From assembly GCA_025362795.1 (NCBI GenBank), contig JANYFE010000104.1:1-64000 (forward strand): 64,000 bases of DNA, in the 5' to 3' direction. Below are positions 38,267-47,503 of the stretch, piece by piece. Source of the DNA: Rhodobacterales bacterium (GTDB taxonomy: Bacteria > Pseudomonadota > Alphaproteobacteria > Rhodobacterales > Rhodobacteraceae). Numbering within the stretch: position 1 is the first letter of the stretch; each line of letters starts with the position of its first letter. Position numbers and translations under genes: made by a program. Below the pieces are notes generated by a model. The model was not told the DNA's origin. It ran no database searches and saw only the letters and a program-made list of their open reading frames with translations.

Positions 38267-39562
38267 ATGACCGCTTCGACCAGAATTGCCAAGCTGATGT
38301 TGGATGACAAAAGCTTTGACCTGCCGGTGATGTCGCCGACGCTGGGGCCTGACGTGCTGGACATCCGCAAACTTTACGCCCAGGCTGACGTGTTCACATT
38401 CGATCCCGGCTTCACCTCGACTGCCGCTTGCGAAAGTGCGATCACCTATATCGATGGCGACAAGGGCGAACTCTTGTATCGCGGCTATCCGATCGAACAG
38501 CTTGCCGCCAAATCCTCGCATCTCGAAGTGTGCTACCTGCTTTTGTATGGTGAACTGCCGACCGCCGGCCAACTGGCCGATTTCACCAAGACGGTGACAC
38601 GCCACACCATGGTGCATGAACAGATGCACAACTTTTTCCGGGGCTTTCGCCGGGATGCGCATCCGATGGCCACGATGGTCGGCGTCGTTGGCGCGATGAG
38701 CGCGTTTTACCACGACAGCCTTGACATCAACGACCCTTGGCAACGCGAAGTGGCCTCGTTTCGTATGATCGCCAAACTGCCAACGATTGCCGCGATGGCC
38801 TATAAATATTCGGTTGGCCAGCCCTTCGTCTATCCCAAGAATTCGCTCAGCTATGCCGGCAACTTCCTCAACATGTGCTTTTCGGTCCCGGCAGAGGAGT
38901 ATGTGGTCAGCCCTATCCTCGAAAAGGCGATGGACCGGATCATGATGCTGCATGCCGATCACGAGCAAAACGCCTCGACCTCAACGGTGCGTCTGGCGGG
39001 CTCCTCTGGGGCGAATCCCTTCGCCTGCATTGCGGCAGGGATCGCCTGTCTGTGGGGCCCGGCGCATGGCGGCGCCAATCAGGCGGCGCTGGAACAATTG
39101 CGTGAAATCGGCACCGTTGACCGTATTCCGGAATTCATCGCCAAGGCCAAAGACAAGAATTCGGGCATCAAACTGATGGGTTTCGGCCACCGGGTCTATA
39201 AAAACTTCGACCCCCGCGCCACTGTGATGAAGGAAAGCGCCGACGAGGTGCTGGATCTTCTGGGGATCCACAACAACCCGACCCTGCAAGTCGCCAAGGA
39301 ACTGGAACGGATTGCCCTGCAGGATGATTACTTCATCTCGAAAAAGCTGTACCCGAACGTCGATTTCTATTCCGGCATCATTCTGGATGCGATGGGCTTT
39401 CCGACCTCGATGTTCACGCCAATCTTCGCCATCGCCCGCACCGTCGGCTGGATCAGCCAGTGGAAAGAGATGATTGCCGAACAGAACCAGAAAATCGGCC
39501 GTCCCCGCCAGCTGTATGTCGGCCCGACACAGCGCGATTACACCGGCGTGGCAAAACGCTGA
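38267..39562 (+). CDS. gltA: Citrate synthase
   Basis: GltA condenses oxaloacetate and acetyl-CoA at the entry of the TCA cycle. The 431-residue type II protein keeps the catalytic residues His267 (WGPAHGG), His308 ([14 protein letters not shown]) and Asp366 (VDFYSG), equal to His264, His305 and Asp362 of E. coli. The N-terminal domain of the hexameric, NADH-sensitive type is present. The start [10 protein letters not shown] follows GGGGAAGA. The 227 bases after it hold no gene apart from the promoter-like duplicated segment described below. Confidence 0.96.
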   Translation: MTASTRIAKLMLDDKSFDLPVMSPTLGPDVLDIRKLYAQADVFTFDPGFTSTAACESAITYIDGDKGELLYRGYPIEQLAAKSSHLEVCYLLLYGELPTAGQLADFTKTVTRHTMVHEQMHNFFRGFRRDAHPMATMVGVVGAMSAFYHDSLDINDPWQREVASFRMIAKLPTIAAMAYKYSVGQPFVYPKNSLSYAGNFLNMCFSVPAEEYVVSPILEKAMDRIMMLHADHEQNASTSTVRLAGSSGANPFACIAAGIACLWGPAHGGANQAALEQLREIGTVDRIPEFIAKAKDKNSGIKLMGFGHRVYKNFDPRATVMKESADEVLDLLGIHNNPTLQVAKELERIALQDDYFISKKLYPNVDFYSGIILDAMGFPTSMFTPIFAIARTVGWISQWKEMIAEQNQKIGRPRQLYVGPTQRDYTGVAKR

Positions 39563-39689
39563 CCGCTGTAACCCGGTTTTTTGGGGCCGCGCCCCGCCAA
39601 CACCGCAACCCGCTTCTTGCGCGGGTCACAACAGGCACAGATGCCATATGAGGCAGTCGCAGCGCCACCAGACTGCCGGTCCCTGCGGT

Positions 39690-39820
39690 CAGAACTTGCC
39701 AAACGCCGCGTTTTGCCCTGATATGGTGCGGCGTCGGGCGCGGTTGCGGTCTGGCTTGCAAAGACCGGCACTTCTGAAAGGACGACAGCGTGGCGCGAAC
39801 CCTTTACCTGCACATCGGCA
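39690..39820 (+). repeat. Direct repeat copy 1: promoter, RBS and 5' end of sulfotransferase gene
   Basis: About 130 bases upstream of and into the first sulfotransferase-like gene are repeated at 41240-41366 with roughly four of five bases identical. Shared blocks include AACTTGCCAAAC, TTTTGCC-TGATAT, GCGGCGTC-GG, GGAAAGGACGACAGCGTGGCGC and TTACCTGCACATCGG. This copy leads into the intact gene. It includes the AAAGGA ribosome-binding site and the GTG start at 39790. Confidence 0.8.
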
Positions 39821-41091
39821 TGCACAAGACCGGCACCACGTCATTGCAGCGTGCGCTGGCCGCGAACAAGGCTGCATTGGCTGCGCAGGGCTTCGCCTAT
39901 GTCACCGGCTTCAACGACAATAACCTCCACGAATTTGTCGGAAAACGTGAGGAAGAGGTACTGGCGGACTCCGGCTTTCACCTGAAAAAGCGCGAAGAGT
40001 TCATCAAGGTTTTAACCGCGCCCACTGAAACCAAGATCATCGGCTCGTCTGAATCGTTTTCCTACTTCTTCCGCCGCGTTGCCATCCAGAACCTGGAAAA
40101 ACTTCTGCGCCCGCATTTCAAAGACATTCGCATCATCTGCTATCTGCGCCGGCAAGATCAGCTTGCGATTTCGCACCACCAGGAAGGGGCCAAACCGCAA
40201 GACAAACCCGCCGCTAAAATATACGGCCATTCGCCAACCGCCTTGCCGCAGCATACCGAAATGTCGCCGCTGTATCTCGATTATGCCACGCGGATCGGTC
40301 ACTGGGCCGTTGTGTTTGGCGATGCCGCGATCACCTTGCGCATCTTTGACCGCAGCCTAATGAAAGATGGCGATTCCATCACTGATTTTCTGGAAGTCGT
40401 CGGCTTGGACCGCAGCGCTTTCGAGCCAACCGAAAATCTCAACGTTTCGATGGGGATGGCGCGCACCAAACTTGGCCATATCCTGAACGAACTGGTCGAT
40501 CACCAGCAGACAAAAGTCCGAATTCTGGCCAATTTGCCGGACGAAGGCAAACTTTTGCCGCGGCGCGAAGATGCGGTGAAATACGTGGCGCAATTTGCCG
40601 AAGGCAACCGCGCGCTGAACGCAAGGTTCAATATTACCTCGCAACCCACGCTTTTTTCCGATGATTTTTCGACCTATCCAGAGGCGGGCAATGAACTCTG
40701 GACCGAAGCCACCGCCGACAGCGCCCTGCGCGGCATGGCGAAGGTTGTGAACACCCTGACTCAAGGCCAGCTGCCGCTCACCGTGCAAGACTTGCTGGAT
40801 GGCGCGCGTGCCGTCTCCGGAAAGGCCCCTGAAACTGCCATGAAGTTTCTGAAAGCCGCGCTGATCCTGCGCCCTGACGGCGAGGTCGTCAAGAAACGGA
40901 TCGCCGCGTTGAAAGAACGCTTGTCCGACCTGCGCAAAGCCCGTGGTGGGCCCGAGACGCCGGATGGTGCAGATCAGCCCAGTCCCAAAAGGCCCATGAA
41001 GGCCAAAACCGGGGCCCGGCGTCGGGCGGGAGGTAAGGCCAAGTCCCAGAACAGCCCCGCCAGTCCCGCCACCCCCGATAGTGCCACTTAG
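39790..41091 (+). CDS. Sulfotransferase-like P-loop protein 1
   Basis: The 433-residue protein begins MARTLYLHIGMHKTGTTSLQ, where HKTGTTS at 12-18 is the 5'-phosphosulfate-binding loop of PAPS-dependent sulfotransferases, and IICYLRRQDQLAISHHQ near 110-128 resembles the 3'-phosphate-binding segment. The C-terminal 120 residues are Lys/Arg/Pro-rich and not part of the fold. Substrate is unknown; such genes in roseobacters often sit in surface polysaccharide regions, but no glycosyltransferases are near. The GTG start is supported by AAAGGA seven bases upstream. Composition is more AT-rich than flanking housekeeping genes. Confidence 0.75.
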   Translation: MARTLYLHIGMHKTGTTSLQRALAANKAALAAQGFAYVTGFNDNNLHEFVGKREEEVLADSGFHLKKREEFIKVLTAPTETKIIGSSESFSYFFRRVAIQNLEKLLRPHFKDIRIICYLRRQDQLAISHHQEGAKPQDKPAAKIYGHSPTALPQHTEMSPLYLDYATRIGHWAVVFGDAAITLRIFDRSLMKDGDSITDFLEVVGLDRSAFEPTENLNVSMGMARTKLGHILNELVDHQQTKVRILANLPDEGKLLPRREDAVKYVAQFAEGNRALNARFNITSQPTLFSDDFSTYPEAGNELWTEATADSALRGMAKVVNTLTQGQLPLTVQDLLDGARAVSGKAPETAMKFLKAALILRPDGEVVKKRIAALKERLSDLRKARGGPETPDGADQPSPKRPMKAKTGARRRAGGKAKSQNSPASPATPDSAT

Positions 41092-41239
41092 GGGCACGAC
41101 GGCCCGTTCTGACGGTATCAGTCGACCGACGCGCATTTCCGCAATCCTGCGCCGTTTAACGCACCGCCGGACATTGTCTGCGCTTTGCGATCAATGGTGC
41201 GGCGCGTTGCGCCAGTGTTCATTTCCGTGCCGCCCCGCC

Positions 41240-41366
41240 CATAACTTGCCAAACCGAACATTTTGCCATGATATAGCGCGGCGTCAGGCACGGTTGCGGA
41301 TTGGTTTTCAAGGATTGACACATCGGAAAGGACGACAGCGTGGCGCACCCCTTACCTGCACATCGG
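41240..41366 (+). pseudogene. Direct repeat copy 2: broken 5' end of a sulfotransferase gene
   Basis: This copy of the 39690-39820 segment keeps the same ribosome-binding site and GTG (41340), but after GTGGCGC it has lost two bases and then one more, so the frame reads VAHPLPAHRSSHG and stops near 41380 instead of VARTLYLHIGMH. It therefore looks like the debris of a third, earlier gene copy, or of a duplication that placed the second sulfotransferase gene. The true second gene starts 50 bases further on. Confidence 0.72.
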
Positions 41367-41414
41367 TCTTCGCACGGCTGATCTGATCGAAAACCCCAAA
41401 GATCGGAGATTAAT

Positions 41415-42596
41415 TTGGCAAAATCCGTCGTTTTCCATATCGGCGACCCCAAGACGGGTTCGTCATCCATTCAACGCGCATTGTTTTCCGGAAACTGGTC
41501 CTGCCCGTCCCTGACCGTGGAATACACCAAACAACCCAGCTCTTTTCCAATTGCAAATGCTTTGGCGGCGCCGGTCAACGCCGCGAAAAAAAACAAAATT
41601 CTTATGAAGGCCAAACATTGGCTCGACAATTCAGCGGCCGACCTTTGTATTCTATCTGCCGAACAATTCTGTCGGGTCGACCCTGTGGAACTTAATAGCG
41701 CCATTGCAGAATTCATGCCAAGCCATTTGGCCTCAGCCCGCGTCGTGGCCTATGTCCGGCCCCACACCCAACGGTTCATCGCTTCGTTCATGCAGCGGGT
41801 CAAGACGGGTGGGTTTTTCGATGACATGGAAAACTTCTTCGCGCACACACTGAAACAGCAGACGTTTTTTTTCGCGCCGCGCTTTTCGTCCTGGAAATCG
41901 GTATTCGGAAATCGCTTTATCTTGCGTCCGATGGTGCGCGATGAATTGCTGAATGGTGATGTGGTGGCTGATTTTCTGAATACCGTTCTTGAAGGCGCCC
42001 CGTTCAACCTGCCCGCGTCTGACATCAGAAACGAATCATTGTCCACAGAAACACTCTCCGGATGGCGCGAGGTGCAGCTGATCTTGAAGCAAGGCAATGT
42101 TTCGTCAAAGGTCCGCCATGCGATTGGCGGGTATATGGGCTATGCTCTGAACGAGACAAAAGGTGCAAAAGCGACCAAATGGCGCCTTGACCCCGGACTG
42201 TATGACAAAATCGCAAAAACCTATCGGGAGGATGCGCGGTCGCTGGATAGGGAATTTTTCGAAGGACAGATTATGGAACGCGCCCTTGACGCAGCTTCCG
42301 CGGACCTGGCCGAAACTACGCTCCGAATAGACGCGGCTTATCACCTCTCCAGCGAGGCCATCGCAGCGGTGCAAGAACGCGGGCGGGCCCTTCTGGCGCT
42401 GTTGGAAGAGGATTCCATGTCGTGGCGGACCAAATACGCCCGAGAAAAGGGGCAAACCTTGAAACCCGCGCGAAAAAAAGCCAGAAAATTGGCTGAAAAA
42501 AGCAATGCCGACACGGTGCAGGCCGTTCTCGACGATCTGGCCCGAACGATCATCAACCAGACCCTGCCACCCGGCCCGGGTAGTAACGCCCTGTAA
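41415..42596 (+). CDS. Sulfotransferase-like P-loop protein 2
   Basis: The 393-residue protein opens MAKSVVFHIGDPKTGSSSIQ, with PKTGSSS at 12-18 matching the phosphosulfate loop of the upstream gene, and ARVVAYVRPHTQRFIASF near 98-115 as the second PAPS segment. Apart from these segments it differs greatly from protein 1, so the two are distant paralogues. It ends in a Lys-rich helical stretch (KPARKKARKLAEK). The start is a TTG with GGAG seven bases upstream; the ATG further in would remove the P-loop. Substrate unknown; codon use suggests acquisition. Confidence 0.72.
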   Translation: MAKSVVFHIGDPKTGSSSIQRALFSGNWSCPSLTVEYTKQPSSFPIANALAAPVNAAKKNKILMKAKHWLDNSAADLCILSAEQFCRVDPVELNSAIAEFMPSHLASARVVAYVRPHTQRFIASFMQRVKTGGFFDDMENFFAHTLKQQTFFFAPRFSSWKSVFGNRFILRPMVRDELLNGDVVADFLNTVLEGAPFNLPASDIRNESLSTETLSGWREVQLILKQGNVSSKVRHAIGGYMGYALNETKGAKATKWRLDPGLYDKIAKTYREDARSLDREFFEGQIMERALDAASADLAETTLRIDAAYHLSSEAIAAVQERGRALLALLEEDSMSWRTKYAREKGQTLKPARKKARKLAEKSNADTVQAVLDDLARTIINQTLPPGPGSNAL

Positions 42597-42735
42597 CCAA
42601 TCCACCGGTTTGCGCAGATCAACTGCGGGGTTACATGGCATTCAGGCCAAAGTTGCAGCCCCAACCAATACCCGAAAACCCGGCAGGCAGGCGGGCGAGG
42701 TGAAATTCCCGCAATCCGACCCAAATGAACGCCGC

Positions 42736-43830
42736 TCAGACTTGCCGGCCGAACAACCCAAACCACCGCCCCGCGGGTCGCCGCTCCAGCACCGACTGAT
42801 GCAGGCGTTCCGACGCATCCCGGCCAACCCGCCGTTTGTGGCGGATCAGAAAAAACTTGCCCCAGCTGCGCCAGGTTCCCACCATCGGCGCATTCACATC
42901 GCAGGCAAACCGCGCTCGCCAACCTGCAGGCAGTTCCAGCCCGACGGTTTCCGCCCGCTCCAGCATCCAGACCAGCGGGATGTTCGCCAGAGGCCGCGCC
43001 GCGCCAAGGTCGCCAATCTGCCCGCCGATGTCGCCATGCGCCCCGCAAAACCACACCTGCTCGATGTTGCTCTCCCAGCCCGGCGGACATTCCCACAGCA
43101 CCGGCGCAAAGGCATTGCGCGTCTCGTTCAACGCCAGTGCGTGAAATCCGTGGCGGATCGACGGACCCAAAGTATGGTTGTGGAAACTGGTCTTGTCCTG
43201 CACCAAAAGCCACAACAGCGGCACCTTGATCCCCAGCGATTTCACCGTGTCAAACACCCCGACCATTTCGATCGGTGCCTCGTGATGGCAAAAACGATGT
43301 GAAAATGCCAGCGACGCGGTGCTGCCCGGATCGCTCTGGTAGTGCCGGTAAACCAGTGTGACGCCACGCTCGGTTGCATGTTCGCGCTTCAACAGCCCGA
43401 CCCGGTCAATCACGCCCGCGAGCGACCGCACACCATAGGCCCCCCGCGAATAGCCGATCAGATAGATCCGGTCGCCTTCGCGGTAATGGCTCGCAAGCCA
43501 GCCATAGGCGCGCTTGATCGTGCTGTCGAACCCGCGGCCCTGAATGATATCCCAACCATGCCGCCAGCCTTCCCACTGCAGCCCCGGCTCGTAATAGACA
43601 TTGCGCTGCGCCGTCCGCCCGCCTTCGCGCAGCAGCCGCAGGATTTGTCCGGCATTGGTTTCCATTCCGACTCCCAGCGTCGAGAATGTGCCGTCCAGGA
43701 TGATGACATGATCGACAACCCCACGCTGCCGCCCGGCAGGCACAACCACCGCCGTTTCGGTCGCGGACACCGGATGGCCCCGCCACCAGCTGCGAAATCG
43801 GTCAAACAGGGCCAGGGCCACTCCTCCCAA
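42736..43830 (-). CDS. DUF2235 alpha/beta-hydrolase (Tle1-like phospholipase family)
   Basis: The 364-residue protein fits DUF2235, the fold of Tle1 type VI lipase effectors and of many housekeeping homologues. VIILDGTFSTLG near 43-54 is the opening strand, GYSRGAYGVRSLAG with nucleophile Ser128 is the elbow, VGVFDTVKSLG near 190 holds a likely catalytic Asp, and GAHGDIGG the His. There is no signal peptide, immunity gene or T6SS gene nearby, so I do not call it an effector. It lies just after the decarboxylase terminator, on the same strand. Confidence 0.83.
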   Translation of the reverse strand: MGGVALALFDRFRSWWRGHPVSATETAVVVPAGRQRGVVDHVIILDGTFSTLGVGMETNAGQILRLLREGGRTAQRNVYYEPGLQWEGWRHGWDIIQGRGFDSTIKRAYGWLASHYREGDRIYLIGYSRGAYGVRSLAGVIDRVGLLKREHATERGVTLVYRHYQSDPGSTASLAFSHRFCHHEAPIEMVGVFDTVKSLGIKVPLLWLLVQDKTSFHNHTLGPSIRHGFHALALNETRNAFAPVLWECPPGWESNIEQVWFCGAHGDIGGQIGDLGAARPLANIPLVWMLERAETVGLELPAGWRARFACDVNAPMVGTWRSWGKFFLIRHKRRVGRDASERLHQSVLERRPAGRWFGLFGRQV

Positions 43831-43864
43831 ATGTCATCGGATCAGGCTATTGCCCGATTGCGGC

Positions 43865-43926
43865 AAAAAACAAGCCTCGCGCAGAAAAGGCTAACCCCCC
43901 GTCCGGATTTGTCCAGACGAGGGGCT
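43865..43926 (-). terminator. Terminator after ornithine decarboxylase gene
   Basis: Reading the minus strand after the decarboxylase stop, a first hairpin (CCCC-CGTC-GG arms, 43926 to 43895, with one bulge and one G-T pair) is followed by a smaller one (AGCCT/AGGCT, 43892-43888 with 43877-43873) and then TTTTTT at 43870-43865. The last hairpin plus U-tract is a standard intrinsic terminator. It ends 35 bases before the DUF2235 start. Confidence 0.75.
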
Positions 43927-43950
43927 CATGGTAACGCGATAGTGGTTAAT

Positions 43951-45096
43951 TTACAGCTTTAAGGACAGCGCGGTGCAACGCCCCAACTCGCCGAAGCCGT
44001 TGAAACGACTGTTGGTAACGGTGGAATAGGCACCCATGCCCTGAAACACGACATAGTCACCCTCTTCGATGTCAACCGGCAGCGGCACGTCGCCGGGCAA
44101 ACGGTCCACCGAGTCACAGGTCGGCCCAAATACGATATGACCCTGTAACGCGCCGCTGCGGCGCTGGCCCTGAGGATCCAGCACGTCGATCCGGTCGATG
44201 ATGCCAATCTGGCTGAACTCCAAAAGCGATCCGTAGATGCCATCGTTCAGGAACACATGCGCCCCGTCGCGCAGCGCCTTGACCTTGGCCGCCACCGCAA
44301 ACGCATCGCCGCACAACCCACGCCCCGGCTCGCACACCAGCGCGGGACGCGCCTCGCCAAAGGACTCGGTCGTGACCCGGTCAATCGTCGCGAAAATCGC
44401 CTCCAGCTGCGGCAGCACGCCAAGCGCCCGATGATTCGGGAACCCGCCGCCCACATTCAGCCGCGCAATCCGCACGCCCGCATTGTGCGCGATCACCGCC
44501 GCCTCGCGGATATACGACCCCCAGGCGTTCGGATCGGTGCATTGCGTGCCCGGATGGAACGTGATCGAGGCGATATAGCCCGCCGCCGCCACCGTCCTCA
44601 GCAGTTCCACCGCCACATCCTCGGTCGCGCCAAACTTGGCCCCGAAGTTATAGGCAGCGCCCGCGACTGGCAGCTTGAAGCGCACCGAAATCTCGACACC
44701 CGCGCTTGGCACCATCTCGATCAGCTTGGCCAGTTCGCTGGCCGAATCCACCGAATAGGACATGACCTTGCGTTTGACCGCATGCTCGATCTCGACGCGC
44801 GACCGCACCGGGTTGTTGTAATGGATCGCCGCATCGGGGGCGAGCCTGCGGATCAGGTCAATCTCGAACGGCGAGGCGCAGTCAAAGCCATTGACGCCCG
44901 CAGCCACCAGATTCTCGACCACTTCCTCACCCGGATTGCTTTTCACCGCATAGGTGACAAGCCCCGGAAAACCCTCCAGAAACCGCCGTGCCGTGGCTTG
45001 CACCACAGGCGGCGAGAAAAACAGCACCGGGTTTTCCGGCTGCTGGTTGCGAAGAAATTCGGTCGGGTTGGTCCATATTGTCTTGGACAGTCCCAT
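43951..45096 (-). CDS. Ornithine/lysine-type decarboxylase (alanine racemase fold)
   Basis: This 381-residue PLP enzyme is a group IV (fold III) decarboxylase. Lys52 in TYAVKSNPGEE is the PLP lysine; FHPGTQC, NVGGGFP, CEPGRGLCG and GPTCDSVD with Cys327 are the family motifs that place the catalytic Cys/Asp across the dimer. It makes putrescine from ornithine; lysine or both may also be used in this family. The start MGLSKTIWT is chosen by homology, with AGAAAGG upstream. A long structured leader precedes it and a divergent Lrp regulator lies beyond. Confidence 0.92.
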   Translation of the reverse strand: MGLSKTIWTNPTEFLRNQQPENPVLFFSPPVVQATARRFLEGFPGLVTYAVKSNPGEEVVENLVAAGVNGFDCASPFEIDLIRRLAPDAAIHYNNPVRSRVEIEHAVKRKVMSYSVDSASELAKLIEMVPSAGVEISVRFKLPVAGAAYNFGAKFGATEDVAVELLRTVAAAGYIASITFHPGTQCTDPNAWGSYIREAAVIAHNAGVRIARLNVGGGFPNHRALGVLPQLEAIFATIDRVTTESFGEARPALVCEPGRGLCGDAFAVAAKVKALRDGAHVFLNDGIYGSLLEFSQIGIIDRIDVLDPQGQRRSGALQGHIVFGPTCDSVDRLPGDVPLPVDIEEGDYVVFQGMGAYSTVTNSRFNGFGELGRCTALSLKL

Positions 45097-45300
45097 CGGC
45101 GTGATCCTTTCTGCCAACAAGATGCAAGTCCCTTTCCGCTGCTCGAACAAACGGGCGGCACCTGCATGGTTTTTTTCAACCAGGCCAGGTGCGTATGAGC
45201 CGCCCTTTTCCTGCAACGAGTTTGCCGCATATGCGCTACATCCTCACCAGTTAAAACACTATAAATGCCGAAAAACTCCGTTATAATGACGAAAAAGGAC
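45097..45300 (-). promoter_or_regulatory. Structured leader of the decarboxylase gene (speF-type candidate)
   Basis: The roughly 200-base leader contains a long hairpin: GGGCGG (45205-45200) pairs with CCGCCC (45158-45153), CACCTG (45191-45186) pairs with CAGGTG (45164-45159), and TGGTT/AACCA close the loop, with an eight-base bulge on one side. A start-stop ATGTAG and then an open frame from ATG 45230 (MRQTRCRKRAAHTHLAWLKK) precede and run through the hairpin, ending inside the decarboxylase gene out of frame at 44943. Alphaproteobacterial ornithine decarboxylases are known to carry a conserved speF RNA leader; this fits it in place and form, but I cannot run the covariance model. Confidence 0.55.
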
Positions 45301-45310
45301 GGCACATTGT

Positions 45311-45742
45311 ATGGATGACCTCGACCGCAACATTTTGGGCCTGCTGGGGGCCGATGCCCGTATGTCGGTGGCCACTTTGGCGCGGCGACTAAAGGTTGCG
45401 CGCTCTACCATCCAGGCGCGGCTTGAACGGCTGGAGACAACCGGCATCATCGCGGGCTACACCTTGAAGCTGGGGGAAGAGGCCCGTCAAGGCCGCCTGC
45501 GCGCCAGCGTTCTGCTGACCATCGAACCCCGCGCCCAGGCCGGAATCCTGTCGCGCCTGAAATCCATCGCAGAGGTTGAACGGGTTTTCACCACCTCCGG
45601 CCGCTTCGATCTGCTGCTGCAAATCGCCGCCCCCAACACGCAAGTCCTCGATCAGGTTCTTGACCAGATCGGCGCTCTGACCGGAGTCAAATCCTCCGAA
45701 AGCCTGATCCATCTGTCCACAAGGATCGACCGGGCGGTATGA
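45311..45742 (+). CDS. Lrp/AsnC-family regulator next to the decarboxylase
   Basis: A 143-residue Lrp-type regulator: winged helix-turn-helix at about 3-50 (LARRLKVARSTIQARLERLETTGII) and RAM domain at about 65-138 (SVLLTIEPRAQAGILSRL ... GRFDLLLQI). It is a different protein from the Lrp at 4.5 kb. It is divergent from the ornithine decarboxylase across its leader, so control of polyamine or ornithine use is probable by position. The VOC-type gene follows after 102 bases on the same strand. Confidence 0.88.
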   Translation: MDDLDRNILGLLGADARMSVATLARRLKVARSTIQARLERLETTGIIAGYTLKLGEEARQGRLRASVLLTIEPRAQAGILSRLKSIAEVERVFTTSGRFDLLLQIAAPNTQVLDQVLDQIGALTGVKSSESLIHLSTRIDRAV

Positions 45743-45844
45743 CGCGGACTTTCGCCAAAGGTGAACAAACCAAAAACGCTTTGATTGATTTTCGCGCAAC
45801 TTCGCCGCACTCTGGCCAAAGTGACTTGGCTTCAGGAGGCTTGC

Positions 45845-46609
45845 ATGACCCAACCTTTTCACGGCGCACCTTGCTGGTACGAACTGTCCACCAGCGACAT
45901 CGCCGCCGCTCAGACATTTTACGCCGCCATCCTGGATTGGCGCGTCAGTGACAGCGGCACCCCCGGCATGGATTACCGTCTGGCCAAACGCGATGACGCG
46001 ATGGTTGCCGGGATGATGGCGGCGGCCCCGGGCATGCCCACAGCCTGGACGCTGTATTTTGCCGTCAGCGGCTGTGACGAGACCTTCGCCCAAGCCACCG
46101 CTCTTGGCGCACAGCCCATCGTCCCGCCTGCCGACATCCCCAACACCGGTCGCTTTGCCCTGCTGCTCGACCCGCAGGGTGCCGCCTTTGGCATTTTGGA
46201 ACCGCTGCCGATGCCAGATGGCAGCATCGGCGGCGCGTTCAACCAACAAAAACCGGGCCACGGCAACTGGCACGAGATCATCACCCCGGACCCCGCCGCG
46301 GCGCTGGCCTTTTACGGCAAGCTCTTCGGCTGGACCCTGACCCGCTCGATGGCGATGGGGCCGGATATGACCTATCACCTCATCGGCTGGAACGGCCTTG
46401 AGATCGGTGGCAGCTTTGCCCCGAACCCGCCTGCCCCCGCCTATTGGAAACCCTATTTCGGCACCGATTCCACTGCCGCCGCCGTGATCCGGGTGCCCAA
46501 AGCCGGCGGTCGCATTCTACACGGTCCCGATGAAGTGCCCGGCGGCACCTTCACCTTGCAAATCACCGACCCGCAAGGCGTACGGCTGGCCCTTGCCGGA
46601 CCTGCCTAG
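45845..46609 (+). CDS. Two-domain VOC (glyoxalase-fold) protein
   Basis: The 254-residue protein has two glyoxalase/bleomycin-resistance modules, about 8-122 (CWYELSTSDIAAAQTFYAAILDWRV) and 137-252 (NWHEIITPDPAAALAFYGKLFGW). The first module starts FHGAPCWYEL with a Trp/Glu pair in place of the His metal ligand, so metal binding may be only partly kept. Function within the family ranges from antibiotic binding to dioxygenases; none is assigned. AGGAGG lies eight bases before the ATG. Confidence 0.83.
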   Translation: MTQPFHGAPCWYELSTSDIAAAQTFYAAILDWRVSDSGTPGMDYRLAKRDDAMVAGMMAAAPGMPTAWTLYFAVSGCDETFAQATALGAQPIVPPADIPNTGRFALLLDPQGAAFGILEPLPMPDGSIGGAFNQQKPGHGNWHEIITPDPAAALAFYGKLFGWTLTRSMAMGPDMTYHLIGWNGLEIGGSFAPNPPAPAYWKPYFGTDSTAAAVIRVPKAGGRILHGPDEVPGGTFTLQITDPQGVRLALAGPA

Positions 46610-46682
46610 GTCCGGCATGCGTCCCGCCCAAACTGGGTTTCCGGACGCCCGCGCCAAAAGCCGTCGTGCTTGAAGCGCAGCG

Positions 46683-47426
46683 TCAAAGCCTGGTGCCAGC
46701 GGCTGATCGCGTCCCGCTGTCGCCCTCCCAGACCGCAGGCAACCGGCCCTCGGGATCGGCATAGACCGTGATCGCAGCACCAACCTCGGGCAAATAGACC
46801 TGTCGCTGCATCCGGCATTGGCCTGCCGCGCCCGCCTCATCCCGCCAGCGCATCACCCAAAGCTGAATGCCGTTGACCCTTGTGTTCGACCGCTCCACTG
46901 CCGTCACCACCGCCCCCCGCAGCGCCCCGGTGTCGCGCAACCGGGTCAACCGCGCCGCCATCCGCATCCGCGCCGCCAGCCCCATCGCCCCCGGCACCAG
47001 AAACAGCAGCGCCACGACCCATAGTCCCACCGCCCCGATCAGCGTGGTGCCGAAATCCACCTCATAGGTCGCCGGATCGCCCGAGACATAGCGCACCCCG
47101 ATCGTCCCGCCTTCGCGCAGCCCGCCATAAACTGCCGCCGTGACCGAGGCCGTCCCGACCTGCCGCACGCCCGCCGCATCAAACCCAAATCCGACGTCAA
47201 ACTCGGCGCAACTGTCCAGATTGTTCCTGCCGCAAGAACGGGTGCCCTGCGCCCGTGATGTGATTTGCCCAGTCACCTCGACGCCGCTGGCCTGCAACCG
47301 TATCCCAGACCACAGCGCGGATGCGGCCGGGCCCGCCAAAACCAGCCCAACCCCGATCAGCACCAGAAAAATCCAACCCGCAACCGACAGGATCAACCAT
47401 ATCTGCCCCCGCTTCGGATAACGCAT
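46683..47426 (-). CDS. DUF3592 membrane protein
   Basis: A 247-residue protein with an N-terminal membrane segment (about residues 10-35), a periplasmic DUF3592-type domain (VEVTGQITS ... [11 protein letters not shown] ... [19 protein letters not shown]) with two cysteines in [11 protein letters not shown], a second membrane segment near 128-150 and a cytoplasmic domain with [16 protein letters not shown] at the end. Function is unknown. It is divergent from valS with a short gap of 77 bases. The ATG at 47426 is chosen; one five codons upstream is possible. Confidence 0.75.
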   Translation of the reverse strand: MRYPKRGQIWLILSVAGWIFLVLIGVGLVLAGPAASALWSGIRLQASGVEVTGQITSRAQGTRSCGRNNLDSCAEFDVGFGFDAAGVRQVGTASVTAAVYGGLREGGTIGVRYVSGDPATYEVDFGTTLIGAVGLWVVALLFLVPGAMGLAARMRMAARLTRLRDTGALRGAVVTAVERSNTRVNGIQLWVMRWRDEAGAAGQCRMQRQVYLPEVGAAITVYADPEGRLPAVWEGDSGTRSAAGTRL

Positions 47427-47503
47427 GCCCTGCCCGCCCATTTGGCTTTTCCCTTGGCCAAAGTCCCGCTAAAGAACTGCCAAAGCAAGTCAGGAACGCC
47501 CCG

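Noticed and set aside
42593-42634. Nested inverted repeats after sulfotransferase gene 2 (GTAACC/GGTTAC around CGCAG/CTGCG)
   Set aside because: Unpaired bases separate the two stems and no T-run follows, so neither terminator nor structured RNA is convincing.
42736-43830. DUF2235 protein as a type VI secretion lipase effector
   Set aside because: No VgrG, immunity or adaptor gene lies nearby and there is no sign of a secretion locus.
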